Assembly: GCF_001648475.1 (NCBI RefSeq)
Contig: NZ_LXSQ01000016.1
Coordinates: forward strand, 1-64,000
Reading direction: 5' to 3'
From: Eikenella halliae
GTDB taxonomy: Bacteria; Pseudomonadota; Gammaproteobacteria; Burkholderiales; Neisseriaceae
Length of the DNA: 64,000 bases
Shown here: positions 25,607-35,028 of the stretch, piece by piece
How the letters are laid out: the number at the start of each line of letters is the position of its first letter
Position numbering within the stretch: the first letter of the stretch is position 1
The notes under the pieces: model-generated
Seen by the model: the letters and a program-made list of their open reading frames with translations, nothing else
Told to the model about the DNA's origin: nothing
Databases searched by the model: none
Made by a program: the position numbers and the translations under genes

Positions 25607-26773
25607 TTAGGCGTTTACGGCGGCAACAATTTTCTCGGCGGCGTCGTTCAGGCCGTCGGCGGAAGTGAGTTTCAGGCCGGACTCGTTCAGAATCTTCGCG
25701 CCCAATTCAGCGTTGTTGCCTTCGAGGCGCACCACCACGGGCACGGTTACGTTCACTTCTTTCACGGCGGCCACAATGGCTTCGGCAATCATATCGCAGC
25801 GCACGATACCGCCGAAAATGTTGATCAGCACGCCTTTCACGGATTTATCTTCCAAAATCAGCTTGAAGGCTTCCACTACGCGTTCTTTGGTGGCGCCGCC
25901 GCCCACGTCGAGGAAGTTGGCCGGCTGGCCGCCTTTGAGCTTGATGATGTCCATGGTGGCCATCGCCAAGCCGGCGCCATTCACCATACAGCCGATATTG
26001 CCTTCCAGCGCCACATAGTTCAGCTCAAATTCGGAAGCTTTCAGCTCGCGCTCATTTTCCTGCGATTTGTCGCGCAGTTCGGCGATTTTCGGCAGGCGGT
26101 ACAAAGCATTGCCGTCGATGCCCACTTTCGCGTCCACGCAGGCCAGGCTGCCATCTTCGCGCACGCTCAGCGGGTTGATTTCAAACAGGGCGAAATCGTT
26201 TTCGATGAAGGCTTGGTAAGCGCCGGTCATCAGTTTCACAAACTGGCCGACTTGCTTGTCTTTCAAGCCCAGCTTGAAGGCCACTTCGCGGGCTTGGCAG
26301 GGCTGCAGGCCCACCAGCGGGTCGACAACCACTTTGAAGATTTTTTCCGGGGTTTCTTCGGCCACTTTTTCAATTTCCACACCGCCTTCGGTGGAAGCCA
26401 TAAACACCACGCGGCGCGCGGCACGGTCTACCACCGCGCCCAGATAGAGCTCGGTTTGCACCGGATACATATCTTCACACACCAACACGCTGTTCACCGG
26501 CTGGCCGTTGGCATCGGTTTGATAAGTCACCAGATTTTTACCAATCAGGCTTTCAGCCACCTGTTTGGCCTCATCGCGGCTTTTCACCACTTTCACGCCG
26601 CCAGCCTTACCGCGCCCGCCAGCGTGCACTTGGGCTTTAATCACAGCAAATTTGCCGCCCAATTTATCGAATGCGGCGGCAGCTTCTTCGCCGTTGGCGG
26701 CCAAAATCCCGCCCTGAACCGGCAAACCATAGCCCGCAAGCAGCTCTTTTGCTTGATATTCATGTAGATTCAT
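25607..26773 (-). CDS. sucC: Succinyl-CoA synthetase beta subunit
   Basis: 388 residues. Start placed at ATG 26773 (MNLHEYQAKELLAGYGLPV), behind GAGGGAAC; a longer frame from 26824 is rejected. ATP-grasp features include VIKAQVHAGGRGKAGGVKVV, FEINPLSV and GIVRCDMIAEAIV. It is the nucleotide- and succinate-binding partner of SucD. First gene of the sucCD pair. Confidence 0.97.
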   Translation of the reverse strand: MNLHEYQAKELLAGYGLPVQGGILAANGEEAAAAFDKLGGKFAVIKAQVHAGGRGKAGGVKVVKSRDEAKQVAESLIGKNLVTYQTDANGQPVNSVLVCEDMYPVQTELYLGAVVDRAARRVVFMASTEGGVEIEKVAEETPEKIFKVVVDPLVGLQPCQAREVAFKLGLKDKQVGQFVKLMTGAYQAFIENDFALFEINPLSVREDGSLACVDAKVGIDGNALYRLPKIAELRDKSQENERELKASEFELNYVALEGNIGCMVNGAGLAMATMDIIKLKGGQPANFLDVGGGATKERVVEAFKLILEDKSVKGVLINIFGGIVRCDMIAEAIVAAVKEVNVTVPVVVRLEGNNAELGAKILNESGLKLTSADGLNDAAEKIVAAVNA

Positions 26774-27061
26774 CAAAGTTCCCTCAGTTAGGTTAAACAC
26801 AGCTTGCCACCGTGAAAGCGGCAAGGATCGAATTCAAGACCAGCTTTGATAATGCAGGGCGAAGTATAGACGAAACCCGCAGGTAACATCAGCGCAATTT
26901 TGTTAGAACAAGTAAATGGGAGATGTATAACGGCAGCCCGGCCATGGCGGGCTATATGGGAAGGATAAAGTGCAAAGTTTCAGGTAGCCCGAAAGATTCT
27001 TGCAGGGCAGGCATAAATGCTCGGGTAGTTTCAGATAGCCTTTCCATTGCAGCCATGCAGG

Positions 27062-27082
27062 GTGCGTGCGGAACGCACGCAC
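27062..27082. other. Perfect 9-bp stem with 3-base loop in the sucC upstream region
   Basis: GTGCGTGCG-GAA-CGCACGCAC. GC-rich, no T tract after it. The 26774-27173 region also has degraded DUS copies, and the ORF at 26923-27213 is not convincing. Possible structured RNA or operator; nothing ties it to a known class. Confidence 0.4.
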
Positions 27083-27173
27083 GCGGCTTCAGATTATTTG
27101 GCAACCGCGTGCGTGAGTTTGCTTACGCGCCCTATGCGAGCTACGCTGACTTTTCTTCTTTAATTTACAATTA

Positions 27174-27779
27174 TTATTTGTCTGATTGGGTATTTACCTG
27201 TGGTAAGAGATAACCATTTTTCTGTAAATCCCCCAAGCAATTGATTACCACATCATCCATTACGCTACTAAAAGCTGCATTAAGATTAGGATGTACCAAC
27301 ATTCCTGTTGGAGGTGAGGCATTGCCAACAGTAGTCACAATAGCATGTTGATAATTTTCTGTATGCAATACTTTATTTCTGTCCAAATAACTGCAAGAAA
27401 CTTCATAATGATCTTGCACCGTGTTGCCAGCCAAGCCAAAAGTCAATCCCGTTCCGAACCCTTTTCGCACAGCATCGCCTAAGTCTGCAACGTTGTTGGC
27501 AGAAATTTTAAAAGTATGTTCTGCGTTATCAGATAGTTCTATTACACGGGTTCGCCGCAAAGTCTGGGTTACTTCACGTTTTACCTGAGGAATAACGGCT
27601 GGTAAAGGCTGTCCGTTGCGGAAAAATTCCACTTCTATCCGAGCGGCAAAAGACTGTCTCGGGACTTTCAAATCACTCACACGATATTTTTGAAAGTCCG
27701 GTGAAGTATAGCTGTGTGTACAGGCGCTCAATCCCATGCTTAATACTAAAATTAACAAAAGCTTCCACTTTTTCAGCAT
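27174..27779 (-). CDS. Outer-membrane-type lipoprotein, AT-rich, function unknown
   Basis: 201 residues from ATG 27779. The lipobox LSAC (Cys20) ends a short hydrophobic signal. The mature part has a glycine-rich segment (GFGTGLTFGLAGNTV) and a region with VTQTLRRTRVIEL. Base composition is AT-richer than the surrounding genes, which can mean older import. Its upstream region (27780-28030) is AT-rich and empty apart from likely promoter sequence. No family recognised. Confidence 0.75.
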   Translation of the reverse strand: MLKKWKLLLILVLSMGLSACTHSYTSPDFQKYRVSDLKVPRQSFAARIEVEFFRNGQPLPAVIPQVKREVTQTLRRTRVIELSDNAEHTFKISANNVADLGDAVRKGFGTGLTFGLAGNTVQDHYEVSCSYLDRNKVLHTENYQHAIVTTVGNASPPTGMLVHPNLNAAFSSVMDDVVINCLGDLQKNGYLLPQVNTQSDK

Positions 27780-28036
27780 ATCATAATTTCCTTAAATAAA
27801 ATTAATAATAATTTAGAAACCAATGCAAATTAACCCTAAATCTAACATAATTTTCTCATAATTTTAATCTCTTTTGCAATCTAGTTAGCTTGGACCGATG
27901 CCTTTTTGTGGTTGTTAAAGGAGTCATTTTCTTCAAAAATCGTGGAAATCTTTCATTCTTTCTACAACTAACAGTCAATCGCAAGTAACTTATGTTAACC
28001 GTAAACTGCAACCCAGCTTACTTGACTCGAGCAAAC

Positions 28037-28072
28037 AAAAGGCTACCTGAACATTTTTCAGGTAGCCTTTCT
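28037..28072. terminator. DUS-pair terminator after the deoxynucleoside kinase
   Basis: AAAAGGCTACCTGAA pairs with TTTTCAGGTAGCCTTT around a short loop, just past the minus-strand kinase stop. Confidence 0.85.
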
Positions 28073-28080
28073 TCCCCGCC

Positions 28081-28740
28081 CTAGCGTTCGCTCAAGTTCA
28101 AATAATGCCGGCTGCCGCGCATATTGGCGATGGCGTGCAGCAGCAGTTGGAAGTGGTCGGGGTTGTTCACGAAATCCAACTCTTCGGTGTTGGCAATCAG
28201 CAGCGGGGCGCGGTCGTAGAGGTAGAAATAGCGGTGGTATTCCTCGTGCACCTGCTGCAGGTAGCCGGGTGGGAACAGGTTGATGTGGTTGTCGCCCCGG
28301 CTGCGCAGCTGCGCTTCGGCGGCACCGGCGCTGGTTTGCAGGTAAATCACCAAATCGGGCACGGGGATTTCGGGCATGATTTTTTGCTTGAGCTGCCAAT
28401 ACAGCGCCTGCTCGTCTTCGCGCAGGATGGTGGGCACGAAAATTTGGTCTTTTTCCAGCAGGAAATCGCTCACCACGCGCTGCATGCTGTGGTTGGCATT
28501 GCCGATTTCGTCGGCGGCGGCGATGAGGTTGAGCGTTTCGGTGCGGCGCAGCAGGAAGTAGAGTTCGGCGGCTAAGCCGTGGTTGGCAGCATTGAGATAG
28601 AACTGTTCCAAAAACGGGTTCTTCTCGGGCTGCTCGCTGATGAGGGTGCAGCCGAAATGCTCGGCCAGCTTGCGGCTGAGCGGGGATTTGCCGCTGCCGA
28701 TGGGGCCTTCCACAACGATGTAGCGGTAGTCTGACTGCAT
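28081..28740 (-). CDS. Deoxynucleoside kinase family protein
   Basis: 219 residues, start ATG 28740 behind GGAGAAACC. The P-loop GPIGSGKS is at residues 12-19, followed by Pro instead of the usual Thr. The FLEQFYLN and RRTETLNLI segments, the SDFLLEKD segment and PDLVIYL resemble the dAdo/dGuo kinase family. It phosphorylates deoxynucleosides in salvage; the exact substrate is unclear. It follows pcnB and folK on the same strand and is likely the last gene of that operon. Confidence 0.85.
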   Translation of the reverse strand: MQSDYRYIVVEGPIGSGKSPLSRKLAEHFGCTLISEQPEKNPFLEQFYLNAANHGLAAELYFLLRRTETLNLIAAADEIGNANHSMQRVVSDFLLEKDQIFVPTILREDEQALYWQLKQKIMPEIPVPDLVIYLQTSAGAAEAQLRSRGDNHINLFPPGYLQQVHEEYHRYFYLYDRAPLLIANTEELDFVNNPDHFQLLLHAIANMRGSRHYLNLSER

Positions 28741-28811
28741 GGTTTCTCCTTGGAATGTTTCAGGTAGCCTTTCGGGGGTCAGGCAGCCCTCTAAAAGGCT
28801 ACCTGAAAAAT

Positions 28812-29306
28812 TTAACTCTCTGTTTCATCTAAACGTTGCACGCCTTCATTGCCCAGTATGGCGGCCAGCTCGGCAGCGGTAGCGGTTTGGCCGGGCAGGA
28901 TGTGCTGCGGGGCGATTTCGGCTAGGGGAATCATCACGAAGCCGCGCTGATGGGCGCGCGGGTGCGGCAGCTGCAAGGCGGGGCTGTCGAGCGTTTGGCC
29001 GGCGTAGTCGATTAAGTCCAAATCCAGCGTGCGCGGGGCATTGCGGAAGCTGCGCACGCGGCCGGCGGCGGCTTCGGTTTGGTGCAGCAGCGCGAGCAGT
29101 TCGGCAGCGGGCAAATCGGTGGCCAGCAGCGCCACGGCGTTGATGAAATCGGGCTGGTTGGCATAGCCCACCGGCGCGGTGCGGTAAAACGAGGAAGCAG
29201 CCAGCACCTGCACTTGCGGATGCGTGGCCAGCGCGGCCAGCGCGTTTTGCAACTGGGAAACGGGCTGCTCGAGGTTGCTACCCAAGGCAATAATGGCTTG
29301 CTTCAT
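28812..29306 (-). CDS. folK: HPPK, 2-amino-4-hydroxy-6-hydroxymethyldihydropteridine diphosphokinase
   Basis: 164 residues. Seen: ALGSNLEQPVSQLQNAL at the N-terminus, the central YRTAPVGYANQPDFINAVA, and APRTLDLDLIDY and LPHPRAHQRGFVMIPLAEI in the C-terminal half. It transfers pyrophosphate in folate synthesis. The upstream ribosome site is weak, and it lies between pcnB and the kinase, as in other betaproteobacteria. Confidence 0.96.
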   Translation of the reverse strand: MKQAIIALGSNLEQPVSQLQNALAALATHPQVQVLAASSFYRTAPVGYANQPDFINAVALLATDLPAAELLALLHQTEAAAGRVRSFRNAPRTLDLDLIDYAGQTLDSPALQLPHPRAHQRGFVMIPLAEIAPQHILPGQTATAAELAAILGNEGVQRLDETES

Positions 29307-29437
29307 TTGGCGTTTTTAATCATGGGTTAATTGGAATCGGGCTATCTGAAAACAGAGTCGGCGGGATTTTCAGGTAGCCTTTGAATAAGGTTTCGGATTT
29401 GGGAATCCAGCTTACGTCTGCTTCAACCCAATGCCGC

Positions 29438-30811
29438 CTATTCAGCCGCGCCCTTATCTGCCGCGCCTGTTTTCTTCTTACGCCGGCGGCGGCGTTTTTT
29501 GGCGGGGGCATCGCCGCTGTCGGGGCATTGTTCGGCGGCTTGAATCATCTGCTTACGCTGTTCTTCGTCGGCTTCTTGGAACGCTGTCCACCAGTCGGCA
29601 ACGCCCTGCTCCACTTCGCCGGCGCGGGCGCGCAGCAGCAGGAAATCGTAGGCGGCGCGGAAGCGGGGCTGGGCGAGCAGGCGGAAGGGACGGGCGCCGC
29701 GCCGGTATTCAAATTGGGGCTGGAGCTGCCAGATTTCGCGCATCGAGGCGGTGAAGCGGTGCGGCACGCCCCAGCCTTTTTCCATATTAGCGCGGGTTTC
29801 GGCCACGGCGGCGCTGAGTGCGGGCATGGTTCTGAGCCCGCTATTCTGAGCGCGCTGCCAGGCTTCGCGCACCTGCGGCCACAATACGGCGGCCAGCACA
29901 AAGCCCACGGATACGCCTTGGTCGGCGCGCAGGCGGCTGTCGGTGCTGTTCAGGGCAAGCGCCACGATGCCACGCCCTTGGTTTTCAGGTAGCCTTTCCA
30001 AGGCGCAGGCAAGCAGGGGGTGCACGCTTTGGCCGTCCATGCCCAGGGCCTGCATCTGTTTGAGGCAGTTGATGGCTGCGCCGGAAAACAGGAGTTTCAT
30101 CACTTCGTCGAACAGGCGCGCCAGCGGCTCTTTGGGCAACAGGTGCAGGCATTCGGCAATCGGCGCGGCGGTATCGGGGGCTACCTGAAAACCGAGTTTG
30201 CCGGAAAGCCGGGCGGCGCGCAGCATGCGCACCGGGTCTTCCTGATAGCGTGCGCGGGCATCGCCGATCATCACCAGGCGTTTGGCGCGGATATCGGCCA
30301 CGCCGTGATGGAAATCGGTGATTTCCCCGCGTGCGGGGTTGTAATACAGGGCGTTGCAGGTGAAATCGCGGCGGGCGGCGTCTTGCTCCATGCTGCCGTA
30401 GCTGTTGTCTTGCATGATGCGGCCGTGTTCGTTTTGCCGCGCGGGGCGGCTGCCGCCGCGGAAGGTGGTGACTTCAATCGTTTCCGGCCCCACCATCACG
30501 TGCACAATCTGAAAGCGGCGGCCGATGATGCGGCTGCGGCGGAATACTTTGCGCACTTCTTCGGGGCGGGCGTTGGTGGCCACGTCGAAATCTTTCGGCT
30601 CGACCCCCAAGAGCAAATCGCGCACCGCGCCGCCCACCACATAAGCCTCAAACCCGGCCTGCTGCAGCCGCGACACCACCTTTTCCGCCGCATAGCTGAT
30701 CCCGTCCGGCGTGATGCCGTGTGTGTTTTGCGGCAACACCTGTTTGTGCGGATGCGTTGCGGCAGCTTCAGGTTTGCCCGGCAGGATTTTGCGCAGCCAT
30801 TTAGTCAGCAT
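29438..30811 (-). CDS. pcnB: Poly(A) polymerase I / polynucleotide adenylyltransferase
   Basis: 457 residues. Start placed at ATG 30811 (MLTKWLRKILPGKPEAAAT); an upstream extension to 30970 is rejected because it runs through DUS and promoter sequence. The nucleotidyltransferase core is visible: YVVGGAVRDLLLGVEPKDFDVAT with the DxD acids, and RRSRIIGRRFQIVHV. The C-terminal tail is strongly basic (KKRRRRRKKKTG), typical of RNA-binding PcnB. It adds poly(A) tails that speed RNA decay. A DUS in the coding region gives RLPEN. Confidence 0.95.
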   Translation of the reverse strand: MLTKWLRKILPGKPEAAATHPHKQVLPQNTHGITPDGISYAAEKVVSRLQQAGFEAYVVGGAVRDLLLGVEPKDFDVATNARPEEVRKVFRRSRIIGRRFQIVHVMVGPETIEVTTFRGGSRPARQNEHGRIMQDNSYGSMEQDAARRDFTCNALYYNPARGEITDFHHGVADIRAKRLVMIGDARARYQEDPVRMLRAARLSGKLGFQVAPDTAAPIAECLHLLPKEPLARLFDEVMKLLFSGAAINCLKQMQALGMDGQSVHPLLACALERLPENQGRGIVALALNSTDSRLRADQGVSVGFVLAAVLWPQVREAWQRAQNSGLRTMPALSAAVAETRANMEKGWGVPHRFTASMREIWQLQPQFEYRRGARPFRLLAQPRFRAAYDFLLLRARAGEVEQGVADWWTAFQEADEEQRKQMIQAAEQCPDSGDAPAKKRRRRRKKKTGAADKGAAE

Positions 30812-30968
30812 AGAGGATATTCTCTTCTTGTTTTTCAGGTAGCCTGCGGTGTGCAAGCAGGCGCGTGTTTCAGATAAAGTGCGCAGTATAACCTTTCGCC
30901 GCAACGGCTGCCAAACCAAGCGCTTTCCGTTATAATCGCCGCTACCCCGCACCACAGGAAAACACACC

Positions 30969-31154
30969 ATGTATAACTACCAATCCGACGCCACTCAGTT
31001 CCTGCAAAAATACATCGAAGAACACCCCGAAGAGCAAGAGCGCCGCCTCCAAAACCGCGGCCTGTTGTGGGATGTCGAGCTCAACCCCGAAGAGCAGGCC
31101 GATTTCGCCGCCGGCAAAGTTGCCAAAAAACCCTACACCTACTATTCCTACTAA
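30969..31154 (+). CDS. DUF3460 family small protein
   Basis: 61 residues from ATG 30969 behind CAGGAAAA. The sequence (YQSDATQFLQKYIEEHP ... NRGLLWDVELNPEEQADF) matches the short betaproteobacterial DUF3460 family, from memory. Soluble, acidic; function unknown. Divergent from pcnB; followed 15 bp later by the methyltransferase. Confidence 0.85.
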   Translation: MYNYQSDATQFLQKYIEEHPEEQERRLQNRGLLWDVELNPEEQADFAAGKVAKKPYTYYSY

Positions 31155-31169
31155 ACCCCGCGCCGCGCC

Positions 31170-31862
31170 ATGACCGCAGCCACCGACCATCTGCCCCCCG
31201 GCCTGGCAGGCTACCTGAAAAGCATCAACCCGCCCGAAGCAGAAGTGTTGCAATGCCTGCGCCAAACCACCGCGCAGCACCGCATGGGCAAAATGCACCT
31301 GGCCGCCGAGCAAGCCCGGCTCCTCGCCTTTCTCGTGCAGCTCATCCGCGCCGAACGCTGCCTCGAAATCGGCGTGTTCACCGGCTACAGCAGCACCGCC
31401 GTCGCCCTCGCCCTGCCCGAACACGGCCGCCTCACCGCCTGCGACATCAACATCACCTACACCAACACCGCGCGCCGCTTCTGGCGCGAAGCCGGCGTGG
31501 AACACAAAATCGAGCTCCACCTCCAGCCCGCCCTCATCACGCTCGACCAGCTCATCAAGCAAGGCCGCAGCGGCAGCTACGATTTCGCCCTGATCGACGC
31601 CGACAAACCGCCCACCGCCCACTACTACGAACGCTGCCTCACCCTGCTGCGCCCCGGCGGCCTCATCGCCATCGACAACCTCCTGCTCGGCGGCCGCGTG
31701 TATCAGGAAAATGCCGAGCCCGCGCCCGAATCCGTCGAACGCATCCGCGCCTTCAACCAATCCCTGCAAACCGACTCCCGCGTAGCCGCCCTCACCCTGC
31801 CCTTGGGCGACGGCCTCACCCTGCTGCGCAAACGCCATCCCGAGGAAACCCCATGCGCCTAA
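31170..31862 (+). CDS. SAM-dependent O-methyltransferase (CCoAOMT-like)
   Basis: 230 residues. The SAM motif CLEIGVFTGYSSTAVALALP is followed by TACDINIT and FALIDADKPPTAHYYERCL, then LLRPGGLIAIDNLLLGGRV, the order typical of catechol/caffeoyl-CoA-type O-methyltransferases. Substrate unknown. Its end overlaps the start of the next gene by 10 bases, which suggests coupled translation. A DUS is read through near the N-terminus as GYLKS. Confidence 0.88.
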   Translation: MTAATDHLPPGLAGYLKSINPPEAEVLQCLRQTTAQHRMGKMHLAAEQARLLAFLVQLIRAERCLEIGVFTGYSSTAVALALPEHGRLTACDINITYTNTARRFWREAGVEHKIELHLQPALITLDQLIKQGRSGSYDFALIDADKPPTAHYYERCLTLLRPGGLIAIDNLLLGGRVYQENAEPAPESVERIRAFNQSLQTDSRVAALTLPLGDGLTLLRKRHPEETPCA

Positions 31863-32521
31863 CCATCCCCGCCGCCCTCTGCGGCCTCGTCGCCTGCACT
31901 GCCCTGCCCCCCGTGCCGCCAACCCCTGCCGAAAACAACCCCCAGCCCCCGCAGCGCATCGAAACCGAGCTCAACGCCCACAACCAGCAAATCGGCCAAC
32001 TGCAACAGCAAGTCGCCGAACTGCGCAGCCAAATCAGCGAGCTGCAACAACGCCAGCAGCAGCTCGCCCAGCTCCTCGACGCCCGCGCCGCCGCCCGCCG
32101 CAGCACCAGCCAAAGCAGTGCCGAGCCCGCTGCCGCTCCGGCTGAAAACCCGCAAGAACAAGCCTACCAGCAAGCCCTGCAACTCTACCGCAGCGGCCTC
32201 TACAATCAGGCCCTGCAACAGCTGCGCTTTGCCGAACGCAGCGGCAGCGGCGGCCGCACCGAGCAAAACGCCCTCTTTCTGCTGATGCAGAGCCACGAAA
32301 AACTGCGCAACTGCGAATCCGTCATCCTCACCGGCCAACGCTTCGCCACCCGCTTCGCCGCCAACCCCAAAGCCGCCGAAGCCCTCTACAGCGTCGGCAA
32401 CTGCCAATGGGGCATGCAGCAGCGCGACATCGCCCGCGTTACCTGGCGCAAGCTGATACAAACCTACCCCAACAGCCCCGCCGCCCGCCGCGCCGGACAG
32501 CGCATCCAAAACAACCGCTGA
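31853..32521 (+). CDS. cpoB: CpoB/YbgF-like lipoprotein with coiled coil and TPR
   Basis: 222 residues from ATG 31853. Signal with lipobox LVAC (Cys14), proline-rich spacer, then a coiled coil rich in Gln (QLQQQVAELRSQISELQQRQ) and C-terminal TPRs (QAYQQALQLYRSGLYNQALQ ... AEALYSVGNCQWGMQ ... WRKLIQTYPNSPAARRA). CpoB links Tol-Pal and peptidoglycan synthesis in the periplasm. Here tol and pal genes are not adjacent. A long frame from 31067 in the same register is a shadow upstream. CpoB versus a more general TPR lipoprotein cannot be settled. Confidence 0.8.
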   Translation: MRLTIPAALCGLVACTALPPVPPTPAENNPQPPQRIETELNAHNQQIGQLQQQVAELRSQISELQQRQQQLAQLLDARAAARRSTSQSSAEPAAAPAENPQEQAYQQALQLYRSGLYNQALQQLRFAERSGSGGRTEQNALFLLMQSHEKLRNCESVILTGQRFATRFAANPKAAEALYSVGNCQWGMQQRDIARVTWRKLIQTYPNSPAARRAGQRIQNNR

Positions 32522-32630
32522 CGAATGAGTCTGCCTGAAACCTGAGCGGCGCTTCTCAAATATTGTTGTTCCTATTGATTTTTTATTTTCAGGTAGCCTG
32601 TGCCATACCGCGGAAGGCTACCTGAAAAAC

Positions 32631-32734
32631 TATAGTGAATTAACAAAAACCAGTACAGCGTTGCCTCGCCTTGCCGTACTATCTGTACTGTCTGCGGCTC
32701 GTCGCCTTGTCCTGATTTTTGTTAATTCACTATA
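32631..32734. repeat. Correia-type element (CREE) 6
   Basis: 104 bp, ends TATAGTGAATTAAC and GTTAATTCACTATA, inserted between cpoB and the membrane-protein gene and directly beside a DUS pair. Confidence 0.9.
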
Positions 32735-32753
32735 AATTTGAAAGGTTAAACGC

Positions 32754-33233
32754 ATGTGGAACAAGCTTAATCCGTATTGGAAAGATATTTTGATTGCCTT
32801 GGCGCTGTATCTGCCGCTAACGGTATATACGCTGTGCTGGCCACCCTCAATCGGGTTATTGACTTTACCTTTTTTGGAAGACGTAGCTCTTGCTAATTAT
32901 ATTCTTCTGCTCATCCCCACCCTACTGGCTTGGCTGTGCAGTTGGAAAATATCAAGCGTTCGACCGTATTTCGTGTCGGGCATCTCGCTGACCATGAATT
33001 TGGGATTATGGGGGTATTGGCTGGCGGTGCTCGTGTTTGATAACGGTGAACTATGGTTTGCCTATTGGTTTTCGACACCGGCTTTAGTAATCGGCTTTAT
33101 CGTGGCCTTGATACGGCAAGCAGGATCAAAAGCCGAGGGAAGGGCAGCGTTTCGGACAGGTTTTCTCAACAGCTTTGTGCCGTTTTTGCTGGCCCCGATT
33201 GTCATAATACTTTTCCTAATCAGACCCAGATAA
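32754..33233 (+). CDS. Hypothetical integral membrane protein
   Basis: 159 residues from ATG 32754, 19 bp after CREE 6, behind AAAGG. Four to five hydrophobic segments: near residues 12-30, 45-62, 74-93, 104-120 and 139-156. No motif recognised. The CREE just upstream could influence its transcription. Confidence 0.65.
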   Translation: MWNKLNPYWKDILIALALYLPLTVYTLCWPPSIGLLTLPFLEDVALANYILLLIPTLLAWLCSWKISSVRPYFVSGISLTMNLGLWGYWLAVLVFDNGELWFAYWFSTPALVIGFIVALIRQAGSKAEGRAAFRTGFLNSFVPFLLAPIVIILFLIRPR

Positions 33234-33262
33234 CCCGCCCAAACTTTTTCAGGTAGCCTCAT

Positions 33263-33694
33263 ATGCCCACCCCACGCACCAAAACCCTGCTCGCCCTCGC
33301 CGCGCTGTTGCTGCTGGCCGGCGGCCATTTCGCCGTACGCCAATGGCGTGCCGGGCAGCAGCCCGCTGCCGAGACGGTGGTGCAAACCGATTGCGACCCG
33401 CGCCAAGGCTGCACCCTGCCCGACGGCAGCCGCATCCGCTTTACCGCCGCGCGCCACCGCCCCTTCGACATCACCCTGGAGAACGTGCCGCCCCAAATCC
33501 AGCAGGCCGAAGTGAGCTTCAGCATGGACGGCATGGACATGGGCTTCAACCGCTTCCCCCTTAAGCGCCAGGCCGACGGCTCCTGGCTCGCCGCCCAAAT
33601 CCGCCTGCCCGTGTGCACCGACCGCCGCGACGGCTACCTGGCAGACATCCGCATCGGCAACCAAGTTTTTCAGGTAGCCTTCCAAGCCGAATAA
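33263..33694 (+). CDS. Hypothetical membrane-anchored protein, 143 residues
   Basis: ATG 33263. One N-terminal hydrophobic anchor (LLALAALLLLAGGHFAV), then a soluble domain with cysteines CDPRQGC and VCTDRR and a FSMDGMDMGFNRF segment. The C-terminus FQVAF is encoded by a DUS (about 33668). It lies between the membrane protein gene and hemW. Function unknown. Confidence 0.7.
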   Translation: MPTPRTKTLLALAALLLLAGGHFAVRQWRAGQQPAAETVVQTDCDPRQGCTLPDGSRIRFTAARHRPFDITLENVPPQIQQAEVSFSMDGMDMGFNRFPLKRQADGSWLAAQIRLPVCTDRRDGYLADIRIGNQVFQVAFQAE

Positions 33695-33724
33695 CCCATT
33701 ATTTTAAAAACCAATCGCCACACC

Positions 33725-34897
33725 ATGCCCCTACTGCAAGCCCCCGGCTCCGGCCTCAGCGCCCTGCCCCCGCTCTCGCTCTATATCCACATCCCCTGGT
33801 GCATTCAAAAATGCCCCTATTGCGACTTCAACTCCCACCGCCTCAAGCCCGACACCGACGAAGCCGCCTACATCAACGCCCTGCTCGCCGACCTGCAACA
33901 CGAACTGCCCCACATCTGGGGGCGGCCGGTGGACACTATTTTCATCGGCGGCGGCACCCCCAGCGTGTTTTCCGCCGAATCCATCAGCCGCCTGCTTTCC
34001 GGCGTGCGCGCCCTGGTGCGCCTGCAGCCCGAAGCCGAAATCACCCTCGAAGCCAACCCCGGCACTTTCGAGCAAGCCCGCTTCCAAGGCTACGCCGAAG
34101 CCGGCATCACCCGCCTGTCGCTCGGCATCCAAAGTTTCGACAACGCCAAACTGCACGCCCTCGGCCGCATCCACAACGGCGATGAAGCCCGCGCCGCCAT
34201 CGAAGCCGCACTCGCCATCTTCCCCCGCGTGAACACCGACCTCATGTATGCCCTGCCGCACCAAACCCCCGAAGAAGCCCAGCGCGACGCCGAGACCGCC
34301 CTCTCCTTCGGCGTCACCCACATCAGCGCCTACCACCTCACCATGGAGCCCAACACCCCCTTCGGCCGCACCCCGCCCCCCGGCATCCCCGAAGAAGACG
34401 CCGCCTACACCATCGAACAAGCCGTGCACCACACCCTGCTTGCCGCCGGCTTCGAACGCTACGAAACCAGCGCCTTCGCCCAAAACGGCCAGCAATGCCG
34501 CCACAACCTCAACTACTGGCAATTCGGCGACTACATCGGCATCGGCGCCGGCGCCCACGGAAAAATCAGCAGCCACAGCGGCATCACGCGCACCACCCGT
34601 GCCCGCCACCCCCGCAGCTACCTCGCCGCCATGCAGGGCAACCCCGCCGATGCAATTGAACGTTTTCAGGTAGCCCCAAGCGAGCTGCCCTTCGAATTCA
34701 TGCTCAACGCCATGCGCCTCACCGACGGCGTGCCCGCCCGCCTGTTCCAAGAGCGCACCGGCCACAGCCTCGCCGCCATCGCCCGCCCCCTGCAGGAAGC
34801 CACCCGGCTCGGCCTCATCGACCCCAACCCCACCCTCCTGCGCCCCACCGAACGCGGCCAACGCTATTTAAACGATTTGCTGCAACTGTTTTTGTAA
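33725..34897 (+). CDS. hemW: HemW, radical SAM heme chaperone
   Basis: 390 residues. The radical SAM motif CIQKCPYC (Cys26, Cys30, Cys33) follows SLYIHIPW. Further marks: GGGTPSVFSAE, EANPGTFE, LSLGIQSF and the C-terminal HemW domain. HemW binds heme and delivers it to cytochromes; older annotation called it oxygen-independent coproporphyrinogen oxidase-like. HemN would carry an extra cysteine and a longer N-terminus. A DUS near 34666 gives RFQVA. Confidence 0.95.
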   Translation: MPLLQAPGSGLSALPPLSLYIHIPWCIQKCPYCDFNSHRLKPDTDEAAYINALLADLQHELPHIWGRPVDTIFIGGGTPSVFSAESISRLLSGVRALVRLQPEAEITLEANPGTFEQARFQGYAEAGITRLSLGIQSFDNAKLHALGRIHNGDEARAAIEAALAIFPRVNTDLMYALPHQTPEEAQRDAETALSFGVTHISAYHLTMEPNTPFGRTPPPGIPEEDAAYTIEQAVHHTLLAAGFERYETSAFAQNGQQCRHNLNYWQFGDYIGIGAGAHGKISSHSGITRTTRARHPRSYLAAMQGNPADAIERFQVAPSELPFEFMLNAMRLTDGVPARLFQERTGHSLAAIARPLQEATRLGLIDPNPTLLRPTERGQRYLNDLLQLFL

Positions 34898-35028
34898 GCC
34901 CGCCCCAGCCTGCAGAGGCTACCTGAAAGCGTGAGCTTCAACGAAGTTAAAACCATACCCCGCCATTCAGCCCGCCTACCGCGCACAAAAGGCTGCCTGA
35001 AAGTTTCAGGTAGCCCCAATACCCAGCC

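Noticed and set aside
26923..27213. 96-codon plus-strand ORF upstream of sucC
   Set aside because: It contains DUS-derived residues and a GC hairpin and overlaps the end of the lipoprotein gene on the other strand.
31067..32521. 484-codon plus-strand ORF
   Set aside because: Its first half is a Arg/Pro-rich shadow of the methyltransferase; the true protein starts at 31853 with a lipobox.
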